Below are positions 21,847 through 30,559 of a stretch of DNA of 64,000 nt, in pieces; positions within the stretch are counted from its first letter, which is position 1; each line of letters begins with the position of its first letter. The notes under the pieces were generated by a model. That model saw nothing but the letters and a program-made list of their open reading frames with translations, ran no database searches and had not been told where the DNA came from. The position numbers and the translations under genes were made by a program. Origin of the DNA: Pictodentalium vernedei (taxonomy: Eukaryota; Mollusca; Scaphopoda; Dentaliida; Dentaliidae); the NCBI GenBank assembly GCA_031216915.1, contig CM062296.1, positions 661,789,838 through 661,853,837 on the forward strand. Reading direction: 5' to 3'.

Positions 21847-21899
21847 AAAAGTAATGAGATTTAGAAAGATGTTCAATCTCTCTAGATCTCATTACTTTT
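21847..21899. terminator. Hairpin at convergent gene junction 2
   Basis: AAAGTAATGAGATTTAGA pairs with TCTAGATCTCATTACTTT around a short loop. It is nearly identical to the hairpin at 14831-14881 and again sits between a + gene (fibre, ends 21791) and a - gene (CARD-like, ends 21937). Slight mismatches in the left arm suggest decay. It is probably a bidirectional 3'-end signal. Confidence 0.7.
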
Positions 21900-21936
21900 A
21901 ATTTTTTTTTTTGGTTTTGTTTTAATACGTTATTTC

Positions 21937-22248
21937 TCATAATGTTTCATCTTGTGAAACTGGATCACCTATCTCGAAACAAGCGTCGACATCTATTTTA
22001 GCATTTCGAAGAGCTTTTATAAATTCACGAAAAGCAGTCGGTCCTCTATACGTCAACGTGTCTAAAAGTTTTCGGGTCTTATCTTCTATCAAAATTTTAC
22101 TTTAGATTTCACGTCTCATATAATCAGTCAATATCAAAGGTTCTGTTTCGACTAAAGTGTCTAGAATTATTGCTAATGAATCTTGTGAAATATTTTTAAT
22201 CAAAACACGTCTGTTTCTTCTTAAGTATTCTCTTTCTTTATCATTCAT
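21937..22248 (-). pseudogene. CARD-like death-fold protein encoded by the Polinton
   Basis: A 103-codon frame from ATG 22248 to TGA 21937, broken by one TAA at 22104-22102 (codon 49). It has the length and hydrophobic spacing of a caspase recruitment domain. There is a basic first helix (R-R-N-R-R-V-L-I-K), an I-L-T-D-Y-M-R-R-E-I segment, and a K-T-R-K-L-L-D-T-L helix followed by the R-G-P-T-A-F-R-E-F turn-helix that is highly characteristic of CARDs. CARDs mediate homotypic contacts in apoptosome and inflammasome-type signalling, and ranaviruses carry a CARD protein. A decoy role against host death signalling is inference. It is the last gene of the right - block. Confidence 0.7.
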
Positions 22249-22308
22249 TTTTATAATAATTTTTTAAAATTTTTTTTATTTATATTTTTTTTTTTTCACA
22301 CACGTCTC

Positions 22309-23583
22309 TCATCGAATGATCGACATCTTATTTCCATCTGATTTGAATTGTAATTCTCTGTCCAACCGGACCAGGGCGAAGGCTTCGGTTTTTCTCGGCA
22401 TGTTCCTATCGAATTGCATCTTGATCTGAATGTCTAAGATGCTACTCTTGAGTCGTTCACTTTGTTTACTGACGTCGAATACGAACATGGGATACATCGA
22501 CTTGTATTCACCAGGAGATATGTTAGGGTTGCTCATCAATTCATCTAGACCATGATACTTCTTTCTAAAATCAGTGGCATCGCCGTACAGTCTGCAGAAA
22601 TCGTTCTTGTCGAACGACACGTTGTAATCGATTGTTGGATGTCTCGTGGCGTTCAGAAACACTTGCATGTTTCTCAAATGGCAGTGATCGAACAGCGATG
22701 CATTCTTTTCCTGAGACCCATCCTGATCAGTCTGAAACGCAACCACGATGAAATGCGGCCTCTCAGAAGCAGATTTCACTGTCAATCTCCAATCGAAGTG
22801 ATTCATGGAGGGTGGAATGCTAGCAGTGTCGCACTGTCTCATTCTAAATCCCACAGGTAATTTACTCTTGGATTCTATGATCTTGTAGAGACGCGTTTTT
22901 TCCACGACCGAAGGCTCCACATGCGGAACGAACCACGATATCTTCTGTAGAGTTAACTTACCCACATCGGTTGCAGGGAGTCTCACTATTGCGTCGTCGT
23001 TTCCTTTTCGAATCAACGTCAGATTGTGTTTGAATCCGTACATGATCTTGTTGTAATCGTCCGCGAATCTGAAGATGTGTTTCAAAGGTATCCTGAACGA
23101 AAATGTTCCTTTTGGTCTGGACGTCTTGATGACGTAGTCGAATATCGCGGTGGTGCTGGCGCTAACAGGGCCGATGGTGTCTTTCATCCACAACTGATTA
23201 AGTCCTCTGGATTTCAAAAAATCATCAGGATACGTCAAGAGTCCGAACATTGTGGTGGCCTGACCGGGATGAAACACAGATTCTATCTCTTGTCCGGATA
23301 GCATGTATTTTATATTACTGAATAGATGCATGATTCCATTATTGGCTAGAGTAACCGTGTCGTCGTCGGCGTAGTCACTCCCATCTTCCTTGGTGAGACG
23401 TCCCTGCACCACTATGTAATTCTCACTAGGATGGACGAATAGATCTTGAGTTTCAACGTTGATTCTTATCTCTCCCGCGTTGTTCAAACTCGTTCCGGTT
23501 ACCGGTTCATATTCGTGAACCTCATATTCTTGAATACTTTCATCTTTCACTATGCTTTGTGCTATATCTAGTATATATGCCAT
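22309..23583 (-). CDS. Double-jelly-roll major capsid protein
   Basis: Intact 424-residue frame with no stops or shifts. The beta-rich sequence matches the Polinton/adintovirus hexon-like capsid protein. Its N-terminal part includes I-V-V-Q-G-R-L-T-K and I-M-H-L-F-S-N-I-K-Y, typical of the first jelly roll. The G-Q-E-I-E-S-V-F-H-P-G-Q-A-T-T-M block and a second barrel beginning near residue 200 (I-S-W-F-V-P-H-V-E-P) are also family hallmarks. Trimers of this protein build the icosahedral shell. A TATATATAGGAGAG box lies about 95 nt upstream. It ends in TGA. Confidence 0.9.
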   Translation of the reverse strand: MAYILDIAQSIVKDESIQEYEVHEYEPVTGTSLNNAGEIRINVETQDLFVHPSENYIVVQGRLTKEDGSDYADDDTVTLANNGIMHLFSNIKYMLSGQEIESVFHPGQATTMFGLLTYPDDFLKSRGLNQLWMKDTIGPVSASTTAIFDYVIKTSRPKGTFSFRIPLKHIFRFADDYNKIMYGFKHNLTLIRKGNDDAIVRLPATDVGKLTLQKISWFVPHVEPSVVEKTRLYKIIESKSKLPVGFRMRQCDTASIPPSMNHFDWRLTVKSASERPHFIVVAFQTDQDGSQEKNASLFDHCHLRNMQVFLNATRHPTIDYNVSFDKNDFCRLYGDATDFRKKYHGLDELMSNPNISPGEYKSMYPMFVFDVSKQSERLKSSILDIQIKMQFDRNMPRKTEAFALVRLDRELQFKSDGNKMSIIR

Positions 23584-23670
23584 TTTTAAAGGGTTTTTGT
23601 TTTTTTGTTGTTTATTAATTAGCTTGCTTTTTTTTTATCTAAAAATAGTTTTAATTATTTTTTATTATTA

Positions 23671-23694
23671 TTTTTCTCTCCTATATATATATGT
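23671..23694 (-). promoter_or_regulatory. TATA/GGAGAG box upstream of the major capsid gene
   Basis: Read on the - strand the sequence is ATATATATATAGGAGAGAAA, about 90-110 nt before the MCP ATG at 23583. The same box stands before the gene at 26305, and a relaxed form before 25831. Repetition at equivalent positions supports a shared promoter. Confidence 0.55.
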
Positions 23695-23746
23695 GTAAAC
23701 AAGAAAATGTTAGAGAGAGTAAATAGAAGAAATTTGTTTTTCTTTA

Positions 23747-25079
23747 TCAAAACCTTGTCTTCTGTAATTGTTGTTCGTAAAACTTTCCGCTGATCTCTTC
23801 TCCATCCAAAGCTTCGATTTCATAAGTCACCGGATCGGTGTGAAATATTTTGATTATCACGAAGATTTCCGAGGTCCATCAAGGAGTATAACCCTTTTCG
23901 AAGTGCTTCTTATAAGCGTAGATTCTCACTCAATCGCTGACTGCAAATTTTGGCGTTCTAGACTTCTTCCTAATCTTAGATCTCTCAGGATATAGATTCA
24001 CGTAGACCCGTTTTTCGTTTCGAGGATCGCTAGCTTCCACAGGAGTCATCTTGATCGATCTGTGTCACGTGTTTTTGTAATCTTTAACCAGACCGTTCAG
24101 AGCGTATATGTATTTCTTGGTCGAATTCGCCGTGAAGTATCTATGCATCTTTTCCTTCATCGTTCGATTCCAACATTCCACCATGCTGGCTTTCTCTTCG
24201 TTTTCGATCGAGTAGAGGTCAACTAATCAATGAACGTGCTTGTTGAAGAATTCCTTTCCTTTATCCACCCACAATTTATTCGGTTTTCGAGAAGACGAGT
24301 CGAACACGCTCTTCAGAGCCTCGGCGATGCAAGGTCCCGATTTATTCTTCAAAGTTCTGATCCAACCGTATTTGGAAAACATGTTGATGACCGTCAATAG
24401 ATATTTGACACCCTCGTTCCACCTCGAAAACGATCTCATGTCGACCAAGTCGGCAGACCAAATATCATCCAAACCCTTCACGAACACCCTTCTCTTTTGA
24501 AATTTACGCACGATGGGTTTGTGTAACTCCTCGGCCAATTCGCTCGTCAATAATCGTTTCTTCTTCTTTTCAGATGCACTTCTTTTTTTTTGAACGCCCC
24601 ATCCAAATCGACGTTTCGCACTGATCAGATTGCCGACCAGCGAACGTTCTATCTTCTCTCTCCTGGTCGGATTCAATATGCCTCTCAATTTCCCCAACAT
24701 GGTTTTATCGCAGACATCGTTGCGAGTCTTGGTGTCGGGATGTCCGGCGTAGCACAGATTGTGATCATATGCGGCCGCGTCCACCCAATTCACAGGTTTG
24801 CTCCAAGATTTAGAAGTCAGATCGGCGTTGAGTCTCTTGTTCAATTTCGTTCCAGGTCCCGTGAAACTGTGACCAGGCAGATGCATTTCAAAAGGTAGAT
24901 TATTGATCATTTTATTCACGATGACTTTACCTTTGCTCGCGTTCTGTTTTTTTGATGAATCGAGTCTTGATAGAACCACACACATCGCAAATTCCGCAAA
25001 GCATCTGTCTGTCGTTTTTAGTTCGTACTTCTCGAGAATTACTCGTCTCGGTAACTCTCTTACACTTTACGCAATACAT
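23747..25079 (-). pseudogene. Zinc ribbon / PLA2-like / DDE integrase fusion, broken
   Basis: The true start appears to be ATG 25079. It opens with a C-x-x-C...C-x-x-C zinc ribbon, then a frameshift near 24945-24960. A parvovirus-type phospholipase A2-like domain follows (P-G-H-S-F-T-G-P-G calcium-loop-like, then D-A-A-A-Y-D-H-N). The integrase core has A-D-L-V-D-M, L-W-V-D-K-G-K-E-F and M-V-E-C-W-N-R-T as the three acidic positions. TGA stops occur at 24229-24227, 24067-24065, 23932-23930 and 23881-23879, with no frame change. In the PLA2 block the usual His-Asp pair reads His-Asn. The integrase inserts the element; PLA2 domains of this type help parvovirus particles cross membranes. Confidence 0.85.
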
Positions 25080-25179
25080 TTTTTTTGAGAGTTATTTAAA
25101 TTAATTTCGTTTTTATTTTATATATAAATTTAATATTTCTTTTTTAAAAATTCTGTTCTTATTATATATATTTTTTTTT

Positions 25180-25831
25180 TCAATCACTGCTCTTGAGTTC
25201 TATCATCCTACTGAATTCCTCCCTGGCCTCTTTCCTCCCTTTTTCCACGAGAGAATCCTTCATCTCTTTCTTGATGATCTGACGAGTCTTGATTCTCACG
25301 GCTTCTTTCATGGCTTCGTATTTCGTTTTCTCGCCCAATATCGTGAAGTATTCTCCGTCCGATATCCTACCATCTTTCAACGCCATAGAGATCATTTCGG
25401 ATATCGTGTCGATCTTGGAGTCGGCCAAGATGCGAATCTTGTCGTGTTTCCTCGCCTTCAGATATAATTTCCTACTCAAAACGTTTTCGAGCGTGCTAAA
25501 CAATCTGGCGGCGAGAGCCACTCCTTCTATGGTCAATGCCAACCGCGGTCGACAACAATCCGATGCCAGATGCGTGTAAACCTATGGAAATCGTGATGAG
25601 TGTCGTGTCGACCGCGTTGACGAATTTCAGGAAACGCGAATACTTTTTCTTGAGAGAATGGCGAGAATCTCTCTCTCGAGTTAGATACACTTGGATTCTA
25701 CTGATTTGATTGATGCGATACCTCTCTCCTCTTTCTTTTTCTTCTAGCGACGGTGCCGTCGGCAAAACGCCGTTCGGCTTCTCGTCCTCATTGTCATCTA
25801 ACATCAGATACAATTTATTTCTGGTTCTCAT
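25180..25831 (-). pseudogene. Polinton protein with paired hydrophobic segments, frameshifted
   Basis: About 217 residues in two frames joined near 25535-25545. The N-terminus is acidic then basic. The middle contains two neighbouring hydrophobic Gly/Ala/Leu/Ile-rich segments (I-S-I-G-L-H-A-S-G-I-G-L-L-S, then I-E-G-V-A-L-A-A-R-L-F-S), likely membrane-inserting. The C-terminal half is a charged coiled-coil-like region with I-S-D-G-E-Y-x-x-I-L. I recall this architecture as a recurrent unnamed protein of invertebrate Maverick-like elements; the function is unknown. A relic copy lies on the + strand at 56853-57482. Confidence 0.6.
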
Positions 25832-25890
25832 TTTTTTGTTTATTTTTCTTTATAATATAAGATAAAAAATTTATGTGTGTATTTATTTTT

Positions 25891-25920
25891 TATTTTCTAT
25901 TCTCCCTTATTTTATATCAA
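25891..25920 (-). promoter_or_regulatory. TATA/GGGAGAA box before the membrane-protein gene
   Basis: On the - strand the sequence is ATATAAAATAAGGGAGAATA, about 60-85 nt before the ATG at 25831. It is a looser version of the TATATATAGGAGAG box found at 23671 and 26381. Confidence 0.4.
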
Positions 25921-25930
25921 CGAGAAAAAC

Positions 25931-26305
25931 TTAGACGCATGCTTCATTGAACAATAATTTCATGATGCATCCCTTGGCTTCTAAAGTCAGACTTCTACGT
26001 GCCAATTTCAGTTCTTCCGAAACTGTGGGCTTGTCTCGATCCTTACAGAAGAGTAATCTCTTCCAAAACGCACTCACTTCGTCGATTTGAACGCGTTCGA
26101 ACGCTGGTTCGAAATACTTGACGACCATATCTTCCCTTTCCATCGTCAGACACGAATGATTCTCGTGATCGAAGTCTAGGTGATCCCGACATCCGACGCA
26201 TCGTTCTAACAAGAGGCAACTTAGTTGTTCGTTCACACAGAATGCGTAGGCTCTCATCAGCATTTTTAAAAGAAACCTTGCTCTAATAGTCTGGGAAGCG
26301 GTCAT
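25931..26305 (-). CDS. Cys/His-rich Polinton protein, probable zinc binder
   Basis: Intact 124-residue frame. A C-V-G-C-R-D-H...H-E-N-H-S-C-L arrangement around residues 36-52 looks like a Zn-binding site and matches a small protein I recall in related elements carrying a C-x-G-C...H-x-C-L pattern. The rest is helical and charged. Nothing shows a specific activity; an early regulatory role is possible because it is the first gene next to the right terminal repeat. A TATA/GGAGAG box lies about 80-95 nt upstream. Confidence 0.55.
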   Translation of the reverse strand: MTASQTIRARFLLKMLMRAYAFCVNEQLSCLLLERCVGCRDHLDFDHENHSCLTMEREDMVVKYFEPAFERVQIDEVSAFWKRLLFCKDRDKPTVSEELKLARRSLTLEAKGCIMKLLFNEACV

Positions 26306-26380
26306 GATTTACATATTTTTTTATTATCTATTCAATTTGATATATTTTATTTTTTTAAATAACTATTTATTTATATTTTT

Positions 26381-26400
26381 TTTCTCTCCTATATATATCA
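26381..26400 (-). promoter_or_regulatory. TATA/GGAGAG box before the right-most Polinton gene
   Basis: On the - strand it reads TGATATATATAGGAGAGAAA, 76-95 nt before ATG 26305. It is near-identical to the box at 23671-23694. Confidence 0.55.
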
Positions 26401-26445
26401 ATCACTTTTTTATTTCCCACTTTTTTATTTCCTCTCCTCAAAACC

Positions 26446-27059
26446 GATTCTATCACGATTCACCTCTCACAAAACTCAAGAGATGAAATCGGCAAATCGC
26501 ACCCTATACCGTCCCAAACGCGATCGGGAACGTGGCAGTGGTTTTGCCGATTCGACATCACCTTTTTTCCATGTACCGTACATAGGTCGATTTTTTGATC
26601 TGGAATCGGCAAATGGGTTTCCCCGATCGGATCGCACTTTAACCGTTCAAATAGCCATTGGTGAACGTATACCTACTTAGGTGATACAGAATCGGCAAAC
26701 CGCTTTTTGATGCTGATACATAATCGGCAAAACGTTTTTTGCTTGCGTTCACCAACGATGGATCGATTGTCTAATCCGCGATGGGAACGTAGAGAACAAA
26801 TTTTTAATCATATTTTCTTAAAATTTCATACATTTTTTCACTCTTGAGCGACGTGTCAAATGTACGCGTTCGCCAACGGGTATTTTGAACGTTAAAAGTG
26901 CGATGTAAAACGATGGCCGATTCTGTATCACCAAAAAAACGACATTTTGTGTACTTGTACATGATTTTAACACTAAATCCTATGGAGGCGTACATCGATG
27001 TACGTGTACATGTACAAAATCGTGTACAAGTGATATGGAATCGGCCTATTATACCTACT
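26446..27059 (-). repeat. Polinton right terminal inverted repeat
   Basis: Reverse complement of 8802-9463, with scattered point differences and a shorter inner part. It ends ...TATACCTACT. Corresponding motifs in both repeats, such as AATCGGC boxes and CGTACATCGATGTAC-like palindromic blocks, are preserved. Confidence 0.9.
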
Positions 27060-27065
27060 GATAAT
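27060..27065. repeat. Polinton target-site duplication, right (GATAAT)
   Basis: Second copy of the 6-bp duplication directly after the element's terminal CCTACT; see 8796-8801. Confidence 0.95.
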
Positions 27066-28848
27066 TCCTTTTATTTTACTGAAATTATGAATTGATAAGG
27101 TGGGTGTGTTGCGATTATTATGCCCCAGACCTGGAAGTTGTAAAATCAAAGGTGCATCTAGGGCCGTGCAGTGGTGACCTCTGTCCTCTTACTTGTCTTA
27201 GTCTTACCCATTCATCATTACATGTACCAACATTCTCCCTTGTATCTCAACCACTGCTACTCCAATTTGAAAGATATTTGGTGTTGTGATCGAGCATCAT
27301 GGGAAAACAATGCCTGTGTAGCTGCTGTAGCATGTGTTTCTTCCTACATTTTTTCAAAGTTGTGGTACTTTTTCACTCTTTTGAGTTAGAAAATTTTGTT
27401 TATAACTAGTTGATTTGTTACAATTTGTTGGAAAGTGCCTGCTGATACCCTCAAATGTATTGCTACAAAATATTTCTGTTGAAGATTTCGTTCCTATTAC
27501 TTATCAAGCAATAACCTAATGAATATTCTGTATGAAGCCACCAATCTGATGTTTGACACTTTTATCGGAGCTGTTATGAAGGCTTATGGAACTCAAAATG
27601 TTGATTATGGCAGGACCTTTCTATTCACCCATTAATCGATAAATTAAGTGTTATAGTTGGAAGTAAGAAGCAAGAAAGGTCCAGAACTTAAAGTCTAAAA
27701 AGAATGTTTTGCAATGTAACATGATTTTTGCAGATACACTTATTTGGAGGGTTACCTGTCCGATAGTGTTTGGAACATGTGTGGCCAGGATGTTCAAAAA
27801 GACAAAAGAGTTAAACTTTGAGAAAAAAGGCATATGCCTCGAGTGCCGGAGTCATACAAGGAAGAGAGTCCCCCCCCCCCCCCCCCCCAAGGAATTTTTT
27901 TGTGTCAAATGGAGCTCACTGGTCACCTTTTGGGGATTGCTTTGTATACTGCGTTCTTGAAAAAAATATGTGAGACCCTCTGGATGTGCCCTTCTGATCT
28001 CAATATGCCAATAAGCCTCCTTGGAGAAAGTACATGCAATAATGGTTATGTAAGGTTGATTTGATGTGTTTTGAATAACAATGTACTTTTAAGTACATTA
28101 GATGGTTTATTGCAGTGACAGGTTACAGTTACCCTTATTTCTTCTCCAACAGATATCATGAGTGTATTGGTGTCCAAGAGTAAACAAAGCTATTATACTT
28201 ATTGATAAACCAGACAAATTTAACAATTTAATCACTATCAAATTGATGCATGGGATAAAAGGGGTTACAGTGCAAGGGGTTTGTAAATATATTTATTCAA
28301 CTACAATGTATGACTTTGCAGTGCATTCTACATAGGAGAATATCATAGTTTCTTTCCAAACCACCACAGTGACACGTACCTCTTTATATTGGGAGACACT
28401 CTTTTGTCCTTCCATACTTCTTCTGGTGGACTCCTTCAAGTTGATCTTTGTTGAACTCCCCAAATCAAAACATAAACAAAAGAAAATGTCTGCCTTCAAT
28501 CACTGAGCAATCCACTTATAACATTTGGTCTCAATCTTTATTACTTTCATGAATTAGGAAAAGATTTCTTCCAGTATGTACTTCAATGTTTATAGAATAC
28601 AACTGTTATTTTATTTTGAGGTATTTTATTGTAAATATTTTGTTCTCTTACTTATGCCATAGCAGACTTTCAGGTGGTGCTATTTACATGGCAGCAGTTC
28701 CATGGCACATTTCAGTTTCCACATGTTCTATGTTTCATTCCAAGCATTTTGGTATATAATTTATTGGGGTTATTCATTTTGGGCCTTTTTTAGACTTGAA
28801 AGAAAATTGCATGAAATTTGACCAAAGTTATGTTGGACGTCCCCTTAA

Positions 28849-29527
28849 TGAAACGCTGTTATCTTAACTATTTGGCAAATCTTCCCGGCAACCGATAGTG
28901 TAAACTAATGTTCCAATATATGTGGAATTCAAGTATTATAATACGCAAGGCGTAAGGGGTAACCCCAAAACATGTAATCTATGAGATTTTATAAAATATT
29001 TCAATCCATAATCATTCTCCATTTTCCGTTACATTTTAGAATGACGTTAGCCCTGCAGTAATTTACGTTACCTTTTGGTGACTGAAGTTCTGTATACAAA
29101 GCGCGTTGTGCACGGATGAAATAATACAACTGTAGGCATTCGATTGCACAAAATGTTTTCTGGAGTGTGGAAATGGAATAAATTGCCAGAACGCAATATG
29201 CATCTGATTCTAGAATATTTATCAAACGAGTTGTGAGGCGGAGGGATAATCAACCTAATTCGTAAAGTTCTTGAGAAGATCTTATATTTTTTATTTGAAT
29301 AAATGTTATAAGAGTCAGCAAAGGATTTTATTCCACAGTCACTATTTCTTGCACAATTATATAAATGGAATGCAGTCTATTCCCTACAAGCATGGATATA
29401 TCTCTAGTAGAATTCAAGCCGGTGTTATTTGACGATGACATAAAACAGAAGCGTCGATTATACCATCATCAAAATGCTGGCTGAGATTTCCAAACTTGTG
29501 AAGCAGTTCTTTGTATAATGCATTCAC
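28849..29527. other. Intergenic DNA, nothing recognised
   Basis: AT-rich sequence to the right of the TTAA transposon. No open frame resembles a known protein and I see no strong internal repeat. Confidence 0.45.
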
Positions 29528-29531
29528 TTAA

Positions 29532-29765
29532 CCCTTTGAACCCTGGTAGTATCTCCCATGTCTGTTCAATGACAGCAATTGGAAGAGTCCATATTTATTA
29601 TCTGGGGGTAAACCAATTAATATTTTCAACGTGCAACCGTTGGGCTGCACGTTGAAAATATTAATATGGTCTACCCCACACATTCACTCAGCAGCCATCC
29701 TACTTAAGGAAATTATGACGTGTCATGTTTCTGGGCCACAATAGCGGCCGCTGGGGTTCAAAGGG
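29532..29765. mobile_element. TTAA-flanked MITE (CCCTTTGAACCC ends)
   Basis: Ends CCCTTTGAACCC and GGGTTCAAAGGG are inverted, each next to TTAA (29528-29531 and 29766-29769). The centre carries a palindrome around CAACGTGCA. Related partial copies are at about 6740-6934 and, more diverged, 62120-62340. The ends resemble those of the CCCTTTACC MITE family, suggesting a common piggyBac-type transposase. Confidence 0.75.
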
Positions 29766-29769
29766 TTAA

Positions 29770-30559
29770 TATGTTTATGGAACTAAACTGAATTTGTTTG
29801 CAGGTAGTGCGTGGAGTCGAACATGTGGAATAAACACAGAACACAATGCGTGTTTGAACTGGGCGACTTTTACGAAACTCGTTGTGAATGGCGAAGGTAT
29901 ATATATGTTCATCCGCCATTCACGGTAAATTCAAACACTTGTTTTGTTCTGTATATTTACACAAGAATTTAGCCTACGCCCTTGGATTCACTAGGCCAAG
30001 AGAAGTGTGCTTGGGGTTTCATGTCAGAAAAAATAGAGTCGATAGGTAGGATTTTTATTTTTGTTATGAGTTTTTCCTTGATAACTGCTCTTAAAGATGT
30101 AGAAAATTTCAATTTTAATGGTTTTAGTAAGTTATATAGTATATCAGGTTAATGAAGCCAACTTTAATACAAGCAGACATCGTAATGTGTCATATTCCCT
30201 ATCAGATATTTCAATGTGTGTTAACTTTGAATTACTCAGTCCTCAATCATAAAAAAGATGTTTAAGATCGCAAGAAAAAATCCTAACCATGACAATCGTT
30301 TTTCTTGGCACTACCCGAAACCTGCATTCACCGAGCCAAAATAGTGCATAACTCAATTAAAAATGTTGAGAATACCAAATTTCAAACTGAATTGTGGAAA
30401 TACCTAATAATGCTAAATACTATGTTTCATGGAATTCTGCTCTCTCTTGAAGGTTTCGCCAAGACAAAATTGAAATAGCACAAGAGGCTCCATGGGGACC
30501 GAGGCATGCACCTGAAAAATTTGTTTATAGGATTTAATTAGCATCTGCGGCCAGTTTTG
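29770..30559. other. Intergenic DNA, one short palindrome
   Basis: No gene is recognised. An imperfect inverted pair lies at about 29840-29960 (AACACAATGCGTGTTTGAAC and its diverged complement around CGCCATTCACGG). Confidence 0.4.

Larger units (their letters stand above)
8802..27059. mobile_element. Polinton/Maverick (adintovirus-like) element, 18.3 kb
   Basis: A complete element with terminal inverted repeats, 6-bp target duplications and the diagnostic gene set: protein-primed DNA polymerase B, retroviral-type integrase, packaging ATPase, adenain-like protease, double-jelly-roll major capsid and single-jelly-roll penton. It also encodes pX- and pVI-like proteins, a fibre, a PLA2-like domain and a CARD-like protein. 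Such elements replicate through a protein-primed polymerase and insert through an integrase; the capsid genes imply virion formation. Several genes carry stops or frameshifts, so this copy is probably no longer autonomous. Intergenic DNA is very AT-rich. Confidence 0.95.
7841..28844. mobile_element. TTAA-flanked DNA transposon, split by the Polinton
   Basis: The left end GGGGTCGTCCAAC (7841) and right end GTTGGACGTCCCC (28844) are inverted repeats that continue as CTAACTTTAGTCAA versus TTGACCAAAGTTAT. Both ends abut TTAA (7837-7840, 28845-28848). Without the Polinton and one target duplication the element is about 2.74 kb. A second inverted copy lies at about 50554-52576. TTAA targets suggest the piggyBac superfamily. 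A short - strand frame (28293-28499) has a V-V-V-W-K-E-like stretch vaguely like the C-terminal part of piggyBac transposases, but it is too weak to prove coding. The element looks nonautonomous or decayed. Confidence 0.65.

Noticed and set aside
12093-24229. In-frame TGA codons as reassigned codons or selenocysteine
   Set aside because: Intact genes of the same element (DUF8207-like, MCP) end in TGA, the TGAs fall at Arg-like positions, and frameshifts accompany them. Pseudogene decay explains all.
28293-28499. piggyBac transposase gene in the TTAA transposon
   Set aside because: Only one short stretch vaguely resembles the family, the catalytic Asp blocks are not found, and surrounding frames are closed; kept only as a hint.
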